Assembly (NCBI GenBank): GCA_904066235.2
Contig: CAJFCV020000006.1
Span: 8,556,001-8,620,000 of the forward strand
DNA from: Bursaphelenchus xylophilus
Lineage: Eukaryota > Nematoda > Chromadorea > Rhabditida > Aphelenchoididae
Direction: 5' to 3'
DNA length: 64,000 nt
Under the pieces are notes generated by a model. The model did not search any database. It was not told the origin of the DNA and worked only from the letters and a program-made list of their open reading frames with translations. How positions within the stretch are numbered: position 1 is the first letter of the stretch; each line of letters starts with the position of its first letter. The position numbers and the translations under genes are program-made. Shown one piece after another: positions 9,499 to 20,173 of the stretch.

Positions 9499-9894
9499 GT
9501 TAAAAACCTTGGCTGTTTACAGTTGTAGCTGCGATGTCTCGTGGTATGAGCCCAATTTGAACCCTAAGGTTCAGCACAACGCTTGCCTCAGCAAACGGAA
9601 ATAACAATTGGACCGATGTCCTATTCAAATTATCTTCGCGGATCAGCGTTAGATTTTTTAATTACCCGCCTTCAAATCACAATACAAGAAATTGACAATA
9701 CTAATTATCTGCTACAAAAAACTGACGACCTCACTTCAAAGTCGTCCGAGATCTCTCTGTTCCCAAAAATGATGACAAAAGCAAAATATGTAGATTCAAA
9801 AAGTTGCGAACAAAACAAATAAGAGAGACTTGGCCCGTCTTTTTCTCGGCGACATTCGATCCGATTTGACTCATTTCCGTCGTTGGATCGAACA
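9499..9894. mobile_element. ~396-bp insertion flanked by ATTCAT, in copy B only
   Basis: Copy A reads straight through TTATTCATCAAAAAATTGCC (about 2471). In copy B the same sequence is split: ATTCAT at 9493-9498 and again at 9895-9900, with about 396 unrelated bases between. A 6-bp direct repeat around an insert present in only one copy points to a small mobile element. I see no terminal inverted repeats and no coding capacity. Deletion between short repeats in copy A would look the same. Confidence 0.6.
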
Positions 9895-10220
9895 ATTCAT
9901 CAAAAAAATTGCCGAACTCCAAAATCAGACTGTGGCATCAAAGCATTTGGCATTTATACGTAAAGCTTAGAAGTTTCGCATAAAACTTGTAAGGTTATCA
10001 CCTAAAATTCAGAAAAAAGTGAATAAATTACCTTGAGAGTCTTTTCTTCAGGGAACAAATCACTTTTGGCGGTGTAAGTCGAGCGGTCAGCAAGATCGAC
10101 CGATTTCTTTTTCTCCGGAGACTGCGGAAGGGCAGTCGCAACCGACGGTTCAACCGGCGGCTCAACCGGCGGTGGAGCAGTTTGTTCCACAGGCTGCTGG
10201 ACTTTCTTTTTAATGCACAT

Positions 10221-10407
10221 TCCCTTCGGCTGGACTGGCCAATACTTTCAAGAGTTTCGAGAAATGTTCGACCAATCTTCGGAGTAGAAATTGCAACATC
10301 TGAAAAAATTATTCATTCCAAAATCAATAAAATCAGAATATTTATTGACTGTTTTCTAAACTTTCTCCCCATTCATAATTCTACAGTCCACCTCGACCGG
10401 CCGGTAA
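10221..10407. promoter_or_regulatory. shared divergent promoter region
   Basis: Only 187 bp separate the ATG of the minus-strand copy B gene from the ATG of the plus-strand membrane-protein gene, so both probably start here. No clear TATA box is seen. Confidence 0.45.
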
Positions 10408-13400
10408 ATGCCGTGGCTCTTGCCTCTGGTCGTTTTTGGCCTGGTTTGGGGCGAATTTCCCCCGAAATTGCCGGAAGATTTCTTTGATAAGGTGAAAGCA
10501 GTGATCGACAGATGCGAGGAGGTCACTGAATCATTACAGACTGTGAAACCGACCGGAATAGACGTCTTGGCCATCATTTACGACCCGGAAGAGAAGGCGT
10601 TTCAGAGATGGTTGTTCGAAACGCGTCCCGACATTTCGGGTCAGGGACAACTCGGGTCGCGACAATTCGGGTCGACGACACCTCGGGTCAACGACATTTC
10701 GGGTCAACGATGCCGTTTAATATTTTCGCTTCGGGACTGGGAAAAAAGAATTTTTTGGTGAATTTGAGAAATTTTTTAAATGTTTTCGCTTCGGGACTTG
10801 GAAAAAAGATTTTTTTGGAGAGTTTGAACAAATTTTTGAAATGTTTTCGCTTCGGGACGTGGGAAAAGGATTTTTTGTTCTGAATGTTACAATTTTATTT
10901 TACATAAGGTACGAATGTTATTTCTTTAATTTTTTAGATAAACAGTTATTTTAGGGGTAATTGAGGTTTATTTTACATTTTTTTTGGGAAAAAGGTGTTT
11001 ATAAGCGACGAGCAAATAAAAAAATCGTTATGTGCATACAATCATTACGACTATCTTCTTACTCCACTCTCTGGCACTGTCTGCGTTTAAACCCCGTGCT
11101 TCCAGTTAAAAACATAAACAACGGATACGATTTTCTTATTTGCTCGTCGCTTATACACTATTTCCCTAAAAAATTTAAAAAATAAACCTCAATTCTCCAA
11201 AAAAATTTTTTTCCCCAGTCCCGAAGCGAAAACATTTCAAAAATTTGTTCAAACTCTTAAAAAAATTCTTTTTCCCAAGTTCCAAAGCGAAAACATCTAA
11301 AAATTTTCTTCAAATTCTTCAAAAAATTCTTTTTTCCAAGTCCCGAAGCGAAAACATTTCAAAAATTTTTCAAATTTGCCAAAAAATTCTTTTTTTCCCA
11401 GTCCCGAAGCGAAAATATTAAACGGCATCGTTGACCCGAAATGTCGTTGACCCGAGGTGTCGTTGACCCGAATTGTCGCGACCCGAGTTGTCCCTGACCC
11501 GAAATGTCGTAGCGCCGTTCGAAAATGGAACTAAAACAAGGTGGGATATCCACAAAAATTCTTATAAAAATTCTTAGAGAATCCTTTGTTGCCCTGTAAA
11601 TTACTTTCTACCAATTTGTGAGTAATTTTTGCACATTTTTGACCCTTGTTGCAGAATGCCAAGATTGGTGGGAAATTCGAAATTGAATTTTTTTAGTCAT
11701 GCAGCACGTTCGGTCCAAATAGAAGAAAAGCCGCAGTTGAGATGGGATCCCGAGCTGCGCCCGCGATTTGTAATTCGTAGGGGCAATCTTATACGAAGAA
11801 AGACCAAATTTTGCAATGATTGCCTCAGGGCTCTAAAAATTCATACACAAAATATTATTTTAACGTAGATCCGATATACCAAGTATCATCTTTCTGTCGC
11901 TGTCTATCTTCGACTTTGGATAAATATCAGATTTTGCCTGTTTTGAGCCTGCTTTTGTACCCATTTTTTGACCACTTTTTGGCTTGTAATGATAAAAGTA
12001 AGATAGTTATTCGAAATATCGCTCTTTGATGTTCTAGAGAGCCTTTTTGTGTAACCCTTTTAGGTAATGCCAGACCTTAGTGGTGTCCCCCCTTTTCAAA
12101 ACGTTTGCTCCAATGACGTCAATTTTAGGCCAAATTTTGCTGATTTTTCGAAATTTCTGCTTATATTTTTTTTCAGAAGTCCTTTATCGAAAAAATCGCG
12201 ATTTGAGTGTTTAGAGAAGAGCCTTGTCGATGCACAGAAAGTTGCATTTTCATTCAACGACCAATAGTTTTTTCAAAACGTTTGCTTCAATGAGGTACAC
12301 TTTGGGGAAATTTTGCTGATTTTTGCATATTTCTGTCTAGTTCTCAGACGAGTTTGAAAAGATGCATTTTAGAGGAAAATTAGATTGGAAAATGGTGTGT
12401 TCAAAGAATTAGACGTTTAAAAAAAGTTTCGGTGTTCTCTGATTCATCAATATCTTCATCGATTTGGCTTGTGTCAATCCCAAACTCGTCGTATAGTACC
12501 GTCCGTTCGTGTGCCCACCGCAGTAAGCTGTCTGCCTGTAAAGAGGGGGTTTTAATACCGTTTTTCTTTATTCTCGTTATTAACGCCTGTTTTGCTTTTA
12601 GTTTATACTTAACGCTTTTTGCTGGGCTAACAATTTTCTTATAGATGTACTATGTTGACGTCCATTTTTCAAAAATATTTTAGTCGTTGATGTATATGCC
12701 GGTTACTAAATCTAATCATGCTGCTTGTCTACAATTAAAGATAATTATTTCCTCGACAAACGGCAGTAAAAAAGATGCAGACAGAAATATGCAAAAATCA
12801 TCAAATTTTCCACAAAGTGTACCTCATTGAAGCAAACGTTTTGAAAAAACTATTGGTCGTTGGATGAAAATGCAAGTTTCTACACATCGACAAGGCTGTT
12901 CTCTAAACCGTCAAATCGCGATTTTTTCCATAAAGGACTTCTGAAAAAAAATATAGGCAGAAATTTCGAAAAATCAGCAAAATTTCCCCAAAGTGTACCT
13001 CATTGGAGCAAACGTTTTGAAAAAACTATTGGTCGTTGGATGAAAATGCAAGTTTCTATACATCGACAAGGATCTTCTCTAAACACTCAAATCGCGATTT
13101 TTTCGATAAAGGACTTCTGAAAAAAATATAGGCAGAAATTTCGAAAAATCAGCAAAATTTGGCCTAAAATTGACGTCATTGGAGCAAACGTTTTGAAAAG
13201 GGGGGACACCACTGAGGTCTGGCATTACCTAAAAGGGTTACACAAAAAGGCTCTCTAGAACATCAAAGAGCGATATTTCGAATAACTATCTTACTTTTAT
13301 CATTACAAGCCAAAAAGTGGTCAAAAAATGGGTACAAAAGCAGGCTCAAAACTAGGCAAAATCTGATATTTATCCAAAGTCGAAGATAGACAGCGACAGA

Positions 13401-15587
13401 AAGATGATACTTGGTATATCGGATCTACGTTAAAATAATATTCTGTGTATGAATTTTTAGAGCCCTGAGGCAATCATTGCAAAATTTGGTCTTTCTTCGT
13501 ATAAGATGTCCCCTACGAATTACAAATCGCGGGCGCAGCTCGGGATCCCATCTCAACTGCGGCTTGGACCGAACGTGGCAGGGCCTTCCTATTGTGGCTC
13601 AACGAAGAAATGTTCTATGGGCTCTTTACAAAAACATTTTTTCACAGATAAAATGGTTGTTTTGATCTTTTTTTCAGCAATCTTACAATTTTCAAACTCA
13701 CTGACGAACAAGCAAGAACCCTCAAACGCTATCGTATTTTTGTACAAACCCGAGGTGAAGAGTTCGAAACAGGAGGGTATTTCGCATACGGTGATGGAAA
13801 GGAAATGTAAGTAATTTCAAAAAATTTTTTGCAATCACCTTTTTGGCAAAACTTTGTTGATACGACGCCCCGATTTCCGTAAAATTTTGCGTCGATGCCA
13901 GTTATTTTTGATTTCCTTATTTGTTCAGTGTTGCCGCAATCCACAACGACTTACTGATCCGTGAGGCCGAAGGTTCTGTCTACTACTTAATGGGCGATTA
14001 TATGTACCGTGTTTCGTCGGATGCGGTCAATGATTTGCAACGAATGTATATCAGAAATCACACCAAAGCTGGGGATGGGGTCTGGACCGACATTATGGAC
14101 AGTAGCATCCTCTCTTGGAATGACATTATCACACCGAGAAATGATAAGCAGGCCTTTAACTTTATTCTCGAAAGCCAGCCGAATGTCTGTTATCAGGAGG
14201 ACAGTCCGGATAAGGAATGGACGAAGACCAAAAGTTGTGAGCCTATTTACCCGGTCCTGGAGAAGAATGGGAAAACTGAGTGGTATTCGCTGGTAAATTT
14301 TTGATTTTTTAGACCGTCCTTTTTTGGACTGAGGGGTTATTTTCGTATTTTAGAAAGTAATCCGCATGATTTACCCGGCATGTGTCTCAGATCTGGATGA
14401 CACCCTCACCAACAACACATATTTCCGGCTGACCAACGTTTTCATTCCTGAGTGAGCCGGTTTTACGTTTTTTATCACGTTTACGATTTTTTTCATTTTG
14501 CCTTTTTTTGCATGATGCACAGTGCAGAATCTTTTTTATGGATTGCACGGTGTGAAGAAATTTTTCCAATTGCACAGTGCGAACGGAAAATTTACCGCAA
14601 ATTAATTGCACCGTGAAAAGTATTTTTTTTTAAATCTTTTCCATTTCAGAGAAAAAGGAGAGGAAGAGAGTAAAAGTGTCATCTACATAATTGTTGGGGT
14701 CCTCGTTTTTCTCCTTCTGATCTGTTGCATCACCGCCCTGATTCTTCTGCTTCTTTGGAGGAGACGAGTAAGTTAGTCCCTGAAATGTTATAAAAGTCTC
14801 ATTTTTATGCGGTTTTGACCGTTTTGATCTCCTAAATTGTTTCAGAAGCAACTCGAGAGGGAGTTGGATATCTATGAAGTAACCTGTGTTGAGCCAAGCG
14901 AAGATTCTTCATCTAAATCAGGAACGAATAGTTATACGGCTAGATCCCCGAGAAAAAAATCGAAGGAATTTGTGAACATAGAGACGGTCAAGGGAGATGC
15001 CAACAACGTGCAAATGAAAGAGAAAAAGAGCAATGAGAAGTTAAGCGACAGCGGAGAAACTAATGTTACTATGCAGTTCATAAAGGTGAGGCTAAGAAAA
15101 TGGCTTTCTGGCTGTTTCAAATTGATTGGCATAATTCACAAAAAAATTTCAGAAACCGGCCCCAACTCTCCGAAAGAAGTTAAAAGGGCCGCTGATCCCG
15201 GCCAAGGAAAAGGTAAATGTTGACAAGAACCTCCGGATATCGAATGAGAAGGAGGAAGCCTCCAGGTCTGCTTTTGTAAAACGACAGGACAGACCTTGGC
15301 TGATTGCTGATAAAAACGCCGAACTGTTTGCCAAAATCCCGAACGAGAAAGAAGAAGCCTCCAGATCCGCTAATTCTCAACGGAAGGAGAAACCCTGGCT
15401 GATTGCCGATAAGAATGCCGAACTCTTTGCCAAAATCACGAATGAGAAAGAAGAGGCCTCCAGATCTCCTAATTCTCACCGGAAGGAGAAGCCCCGTCCA
15501 ATTACTGAGAAGAATGCCGAAGTCTTTCCCAGGAAAGGGCCTGATCTCGATCTCCGCCGAAAATCTGATCGTTCGCAATTGTTGTGA
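10408..15587 (+). CDS. type I membrane protein, nematode-specific, with repeated cytoplasmic tail
   Basis: Family not recognised. Proposed exons: 10408-10610, 13678-13806, 13929-14292, 14354-14451, 14650-14767, 14846-15085 and 15153-15587, giving 528 residues in one continuous frame. A signal peptide (MPWLLPLVVFGLVWG) opens it. The ~315-residue extracellular part has several Cys and Asn sites. A single membrane helix (IIVGVLVFLLLICCITALIL) is followed by RRR, the usual stop-transfer signal. The tail is highly charged and ends in three or four copies of a ~35-residue unit built on KNAELFAKIxNEKEEASRS. The last six exons have good splice sites; the first donor (TG|GTTGTT) is weak and was chosen because it keeps frame. 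The first intron is almost wholly two inverted-repeat elements, so exon 1 could be wrong or another exon may exist near 11655. Confidence 0.7.
10615..11523. mobile_element. inverted-repeat element with subterminal CGGGTC repeats
   Basis: Ends match imperfectly as TTCGAA...CGACATTTCGGGTC on the left and its complement on the right. Just inside each end are about five tandem copies of a ~15-bp unit containing ATTCGGGTC(A/G)ACGAC. They are followed by copies of a TTTTCGCTTCGGGACTGGG block on the left, complementary to those on the right. The centre is itself palindromic (GACGAGCAAATAAAAAAATC and its complement near 11140). No transposase is encoded. It sits inside the proposed first intron of the membrane-protein gene. 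Confidence 0.85.
11707..13577. mobile_element. 1.9-kb foldback element with internal ~172-bp tandem units
   Basis: The left arm starts CACGTTCGGTCCAA and runs through GGGATCCCGAGCTGCGCCCG; the right arm ends with the complement at about 13540-13577. The arms pair for at least 600 bp. The right arm carries three tandem copies of a ~172-bp unit (CAAACGTTTTGAAAA... followed by CAAATCGCGATTTTTTC); the left arm carries about two. The centre (about 12350-12770) is unpaired. Short open frames in the arms are not gene-like. It lies in the same intron as the element at 10615. Confidence 0.85.
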
Positions 15588-16037
15588 CCATTGTGCTCTA
15601 AATTGCCATTTTTGTTATCATAAAAGTTTCATAAACTGGCAAAAAAGTTTGTACTTTTATCAACGTTCGGATTAAAAATCTCGGTTGTTTCTGCAAAGCG
15701 CGAAAAAACTACATAAACTAGGAATCCCATATATGAGTTGGGAAAAAGGTACATAAATTTTGCAAGTCTTAGCTTGAGTCATCGTTATATTTTGAGCACT
15801 TTTCCTGCCGGCCATTTTCCTTCCCTAGAATAAGCGTAAAAGAGCCCTCTTTTCGAAAAAAATGTTCTCTTTTTTATCCAAAAGTTGTTCGTTCGGTTGT
15901 GTATTTTTTGTCTTCAATATCAAAGTGCATTCATTTGATTTTATTCCGTGAATCGCTATTTACAATAAAGCTTCCTTTTTTCGAGGTGAAATTTTAAATC
16001 GTTTCTTCTCCAGTTATTTCCACAATATTTTTAAGCG
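15588..16037. other. intergenic
   Basis: 3' flank of the membrane-protein gene and upstream region of the reductase gene. AT-rich. CAATAAAG at about 15963 could be a poly(A) signal. Nothing else is recognised. Confidence 0.4.
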
Positions 16038-17503
16038 ATGGCGACAAAACCCAAGGTTGTTTTAACCAACAGTGATCTCTTCTTTGATCGGCTCGAGAAA
16101 ATGTAAGCGAAAACAGAAAATTAAGCCCAAAGTACATTGGTAAATGAGTTCCTTTAATTTTTCTGACTTGTTTTGGAAATTCTTTTAGCGCGGATGTCGC
16201 CTGTTACCGTGAGACAAAGCAAGCGCCTCGCGAATGGGTAAAAGAGCAACTTCAGGGCGCCGTGGCATTGTACGGAAAGGGGCCACTGAAGATTGATGCA
16301 GATCTCCTTGATCACGGTAGGTTTTCTAGAGGCGACGTCATCAGATAAATATTTCCTTATGTTTGCGGCATGACAAATAATTGTTATCGCTTCAGGACCA
16401 AATCTAAAGTATGTGGTGACAATCTCCGTGGGCTACGAGAATATTGATGTTGAGGAATGTAAGAAGAGGTAAGCTCGATAACAATATCATATACAATACA
16501 ATTGATAGCATTTTTTGTACCCTGAGATGCTTTCCAATTTGTTTTTCACGTCTCGGTTTACTCTTTCATCTCTTCATGTCTTCTACAGATTAACTTTCCT
16601 TTTCAGAAAAATCCGAGTAGGTTATGCCGGAGGACTTTTGGCTGAAGCAACCTCTGAGACGGCGTTGACTCTTCTCTTGACAACGTCCCGTCGAATTCCC
16701 GAAGCCTTGGAAGCCGCGAAAACGGGAGCTTGGTCCAAGGAATGGGCTCCATTTTGGATGTGTGGAAAAGCGCTAACTCAAACCACTGTTGGAATTCTTG
16801 GACTGGGCCGGATTGGCGAAGCCGTGGCCAAGAAAATCGAAGCTTTTAGTCCGGCCAAAATCATTTATCATAATCGAAACAAACGGAGCGATTGTAAGCT
16901 GATGTTTAATTAGAGTTTATATTTGGTCTGTCGTATTTTATAATTTAATTTATAATAGATTTTTACTTTTCGTATTTCTTTGCAGTGAAATACGAGTATG
17001 TCGCATTTGACGAGCTTCTAAAACAAAGCGATTTCCTGATTATCACCTTGTCTTGTGGGCCAGATGTGGAAGGGCTTTTCGATGCAAATGCCTTCAAATT
17101 GATGAAGAATGATTCGATTGTCATCAATGTCGCGAGGTAAGTGATCACAAACATTTAGTTGAAAAATCCGTTTTTTACAGAGGAAAGGTTATCAAGACTG
17201 ATGATTTGTACGAAGCTTTGAAGAACGGGACAATCGGAGCAGCTGGACTGGACGTTACTGATCCAGAACCCCTCCCTCCAACGCATCCATTGTACAGCTT
17301 GAAGAATTGTGGTACTACTTTTTGATAATCCTCTTTTTTTAGTTTTAAAATGCGCAAAGACGTTTAATTTCGTTTTATTTTCAGTGATTTTTCCGCACAT
17401 TGGCTCAGCAAATCATTATACCCGCAATGCCATGTTAAAATTGGGCGAGCAGAATGTGATCGATGCATTGGAAGGAAGGGAAATGACCTCGCCGTTGATC
17501 TGA
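16038..17503 (+). CDS. GRHPR: glyoxylate/hydroxypyruvate reductase (D-2-hydroxyacid dehydrogenase)
   Basis: Reduces glyoxylate and hydroxypyruvate with NAD(P)H in the cytosol or peroxisome. Exons: 16038-16102, 16189-16316, 16396-16468, 16607-16893, 16986-17136, 17181-17311 and 17385-17503, all with GT/AG borders and in frame. The protein starts [15 protein letters not shown] and is about 317 residues, the family's usual length. Family marks: [13 protein letters not shown] of the first half-domain, the nucleotide-binding [10 protein letters not shown], the catalytic Arg in INVARGKV, the Glu region [12 protein letters not shown], and the catalytic His in FPHIGSA. It is therefore predicted active, in contrast to the dehydrogenase-like protein at 27698. 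AATAAAAG at 17561 is a likely poly(A) signal. The best match is to the GRHPR branch ([11 protein letters not shown]); exact substrate is inferred. Confidence 0.9.
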
Positions 17504-18520
17504 AAAGAAATTTTGATAAATTTTTTGTTGCATATCATGTATGACGATGCTTCTTTGAACAATAAAAGGTGATTTTTCACTGCCATTTTCTGTAAATTGG
17601 CCTTTTTGTGAGGCCTTTTTTTGACCGCCGCGATTTATTTCTGCGCTTCCTCGTTATAGCCCGGCCGCCAAATAAAATGCAAAATTATGTTTTCAAAATT
17701 TGATACGCGGCCTTTGCAGACATTTGCAAAAAAACTTGACTTGATTCTCCAGCTTTGTTTGAATGGGAAGCTTCCTTCATTAAATGTAACAGACGACAAA
17801 CAATGGACTTTTGTGGCGGTTTCTGACAACGCGATTGTGTGTGGAAGGGGTAACAAATTTTGACTGCCTTCCGCACACAACCTGCGCTATAATCTTTAAA
17901 AAACCTGCAGATTGAACCAAGGAAGCCATGCATAGCTGCTGGGCAGAGAAACGGAGCGGCTAACAAAGATTGATTAAGAGGTGGTAATCGGGCCCAGCAA
18001 GGCGACCTGGTGGGAAAAATTGGCCCACCAGTTTCTCAGCAACTTTTTTTATTCATCGTTATGAATCGTTGACTTTAAAATCATCAAAAACAAACAAAGA
18101 ATCTCTATGATTCATAACCAACATGTGTGGATCAACAAAAGGCAAAAGGTACGTCTTTTACAACGCTTACTATCAAATGGTGAATCCGCGGTACTCTGGC
18201 GGAGTTCATGTTTAAAAAACCTGCTCTTTAAGCTAAAAAGCTCCTTAAACATTTTGCATACATATTCTGATAAAGCAAACGTTAATCAGATCACAAACCA
18301 TATGCGGAGGCTGAAGCACGAGTGGCTTCGTTGCAACATGAAATGTTCGAGAATTCGGCACATTTGGTGACCAAAATTTGTATGTTCAGCCGCGACAACA
18401 GACACTCAACCACACTGGTTTTGTTGAAACTGCCTTTTCCTGACAATTGTGCAAATATTCAGAAGGTTAACGTCAATCCAACGCGTACATGGGTTGTTCG
18501 GCGAAAACGGAAATCGGCTC
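17504..18520. other. intergenic
   Basis: About 1 kb with no supported exon. It contains the 3' flank of the reductase and the upstream region of the first thaumatin-like gene. Confidence 0.45.
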
Positions 18521-18528
18521 TATAAAAG
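18521..18528 (+). promoter_or_regulatory. TATA box of first thaumatin-like gene
   Basis: TATAAAAG lies about 50 bp before a 5' untranslated exon that ends ATTCAACG|GTGAGT at 18580. An acceptor (AATTTTAG) at 18673 lies 8 nt before the ATG. Confidence 0.7.
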
Positions 18529-18681
18529 GCGCGGAGCTTCTACGAATATTCAGTATCTTTTGGAATTCGTCCATTCAACGGTGAGTCATTTGGCGGCTTT
18601 TATACCAACTAAGTTGTCGTATAGTCGTTAATGTTTGAGTCGCTAATTAGTATGGTAATCCTCCAAATTTTAGCTCCAAAA

Positions 18682-19537
18682 ATGAACAAACTCGTCTTCG
18701 CCCTCCTCATCAGCGCCGTCGTCGCTGATGTCAAGATCACGGTCGTCAACAAGTGCAAGAAGACCGTCTGGCCCGGAGTTTTTGGCCAAGGAACTATTCC
18801 CGAGAACGGTGGATTCGAATTGGCCCCGGGCGCACAGAAAGTGTTGACCGTCCCTGATGGATGGGTTGCTGGACGTATCTGGCCAAGAACAGGATGTACT
18901 GGCTCGGGTGAGAACTTCCAATGCGAAACTGGTGCTTGTGGAACGAGCTTGCAATGTAATGGAAAGACCGGAGAAACTCCATGCAGTTTGGCCGAGATTA
19001 CGCTGGCCAAGACCACCAATGACAAAGATTTGTGAGTTTGGGCGGACACATATTGCAGCTGATTTTTTGGGGCTATGAGATTAAGTCAACAACATTACTC
19101 CTTTCAGCTATGATATCTCTTTCGTCGATGGCTCCAACATCCCCATGAGCATGCAACCAGTTGCTGGCACCTTCAACACCGCCGGTGGCTCCGACAAATA
19201 CTACTGCACCAAGGCCGGAGAGTGTAACAAGGATCTGAAGACCATCGTCCCCGCCAACATGCAATTCAAGAAGAACGGTAAGGTTGTCGGCACTCTGTCC
19301 GCTTGCTCCGCTACCAACGACCCAAAATACTGTTGCTCGGGCGCCTACTCGACTCCGGACAAGTGCAAGGGCGACACCTTCCCTCCACAATACTACAAGG
19401 ACCTCAAGGCCGCTTGCCCAACCACCTACATCTATGCCTACGATGACCCAACCTCCACCTTCAGCTGCAAAGGAAAGGGCAAGCCTTCTCCTGACTACAC
19501 TGTCACCTTCTGCACTGAAAGTGGCATCGGATTGTAA
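18682..19537 (+). CDS. thaumatin-like secreted protein 1
   Basis: Exons 18682-19031 and 19108-19537 give 260 residues. A signal peptide (MNKLVFALLISAVVA) precedes a complete thaumatin/PR-5 fold: ITVVNKCKKTVWPGVFG at the start, GWVAGRIWPRTGC, CETGACGTSLQCNG, ISFVDGSNIPMSM, CSATNDPKYCCSGAY, and YAYDDPTSTFSCKG near the end. Cysteines are numerous and evenly spaced, as in the disulfide-rich family. Such proteins are secreted and in worms are linked to responses to microbes; a defence role is inferred. The next gene on the strand is a paralogue with its intron at the same place. A promoter with TATA box and a 5' leader intron precede it; AATAAATTA at 19586 is a likely poly(A) signal. Confidence 0.92.
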
Positions 19538-20173
19538 ACCATCGGTGGTTATTAAGTATTAGATTGTAAACGATGTAATTGGGGAATAAATTATTGAATG
19601 CATTAATTTTTGGAATGTTAGTATTCGCAGAAAATGGTTAAAAAATTGAAATGAGGAAGAGAGAGACCAGACGAACATTTCAAAAGTAAAAGAATTTGCA
19701 TAAAAAATTTAAATTTTGAAAATGAAGGCATCCAAATGAAAGGTCAAAGATCAGAGCAAAAAATTCAAAAATTGATATTAAAATTTGCAGATTCAAGAAA
19801 ATTTTGTAGCATAGTATTACGTGAAATCTGATCTTTTATGGATAAATCCGGATTCCAAGACAGACGTGATTCCTGTCATATAATTTTTTTGCAAGATTCC
19901 TGCCAAAACGTTTCTTTTCTTCCGGATTTATTTATCCAGCTGTTCTTACAATGCAATTGACATTTCTCAGAAAAAAAATTGTAGAACTGATGTCCTCAAA
20001 AACAACGGACCTAGTTCAACGAATGTTAGCGATCCAGCTGGGCAAATAAGATACGATGAACTTTTGTCCCCGTTCTCCAAATTTCTGAGTTTTTTCTTTT
20101 TCAAGGTCTATATAAGTCAACAAACTGAGCAAAAAGAATTATAAAATTTTTCAAATTCTCCTATGGCAAAGAA
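19538..20173. other. intergenic between thaumatin-like genes
   Basis: AT-rich with no supported exon. A TATATAAG box at 20109-20116 lies about 58 bp before the second gene's ATG and is the likely core promoter. Confidence 0.6.

Larger units (their letters stand above)
4195..10220 (-). pseudogene. duplicated gene of unknown function, copy B, split by an LTR retrotransposon
   Basis: Minus-strand exons: 10032-10220 (ATG at 10220), 9292-9478, 9035-9123, an exon split into 8813-8939 and 4814-4899, 4591-4778, and 4195-4384 (TAG at 4195-4197). The two halves of the split exon add up to 213 nt, exactly the length in copy A. All phases agree, so the gene was intact before the insertion. The final exon is Lys/Arg-rich (RSHKREKTMRSQKSRKEERK) with an acidic lead-in, which looks nuclear, but no domain is recognised. 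The element places stop codons and LTR sequence inside a coding exon, so the present allele should give a truncated or chimeric product unless the element is spliced out. Its start lies 187 bp from the divergent gene at 10408. Confidence 0.65.

Noticed and set aside
9525..9590. Possible tRNA on the minus strand of the copy B insert
   Set aside because: A B-box-like GGTTCAAATT is present but no A box and no acceptor stem could be paired.
11655..11868. Possible extra exon of the membrane-protein gene (frame from ATG 11656)
   Set aside because: Most of it lies in the left arm of the foldback element, and joining it would not improve the frame between exon 1 and the exon at 13678. Kept only as an alternative.
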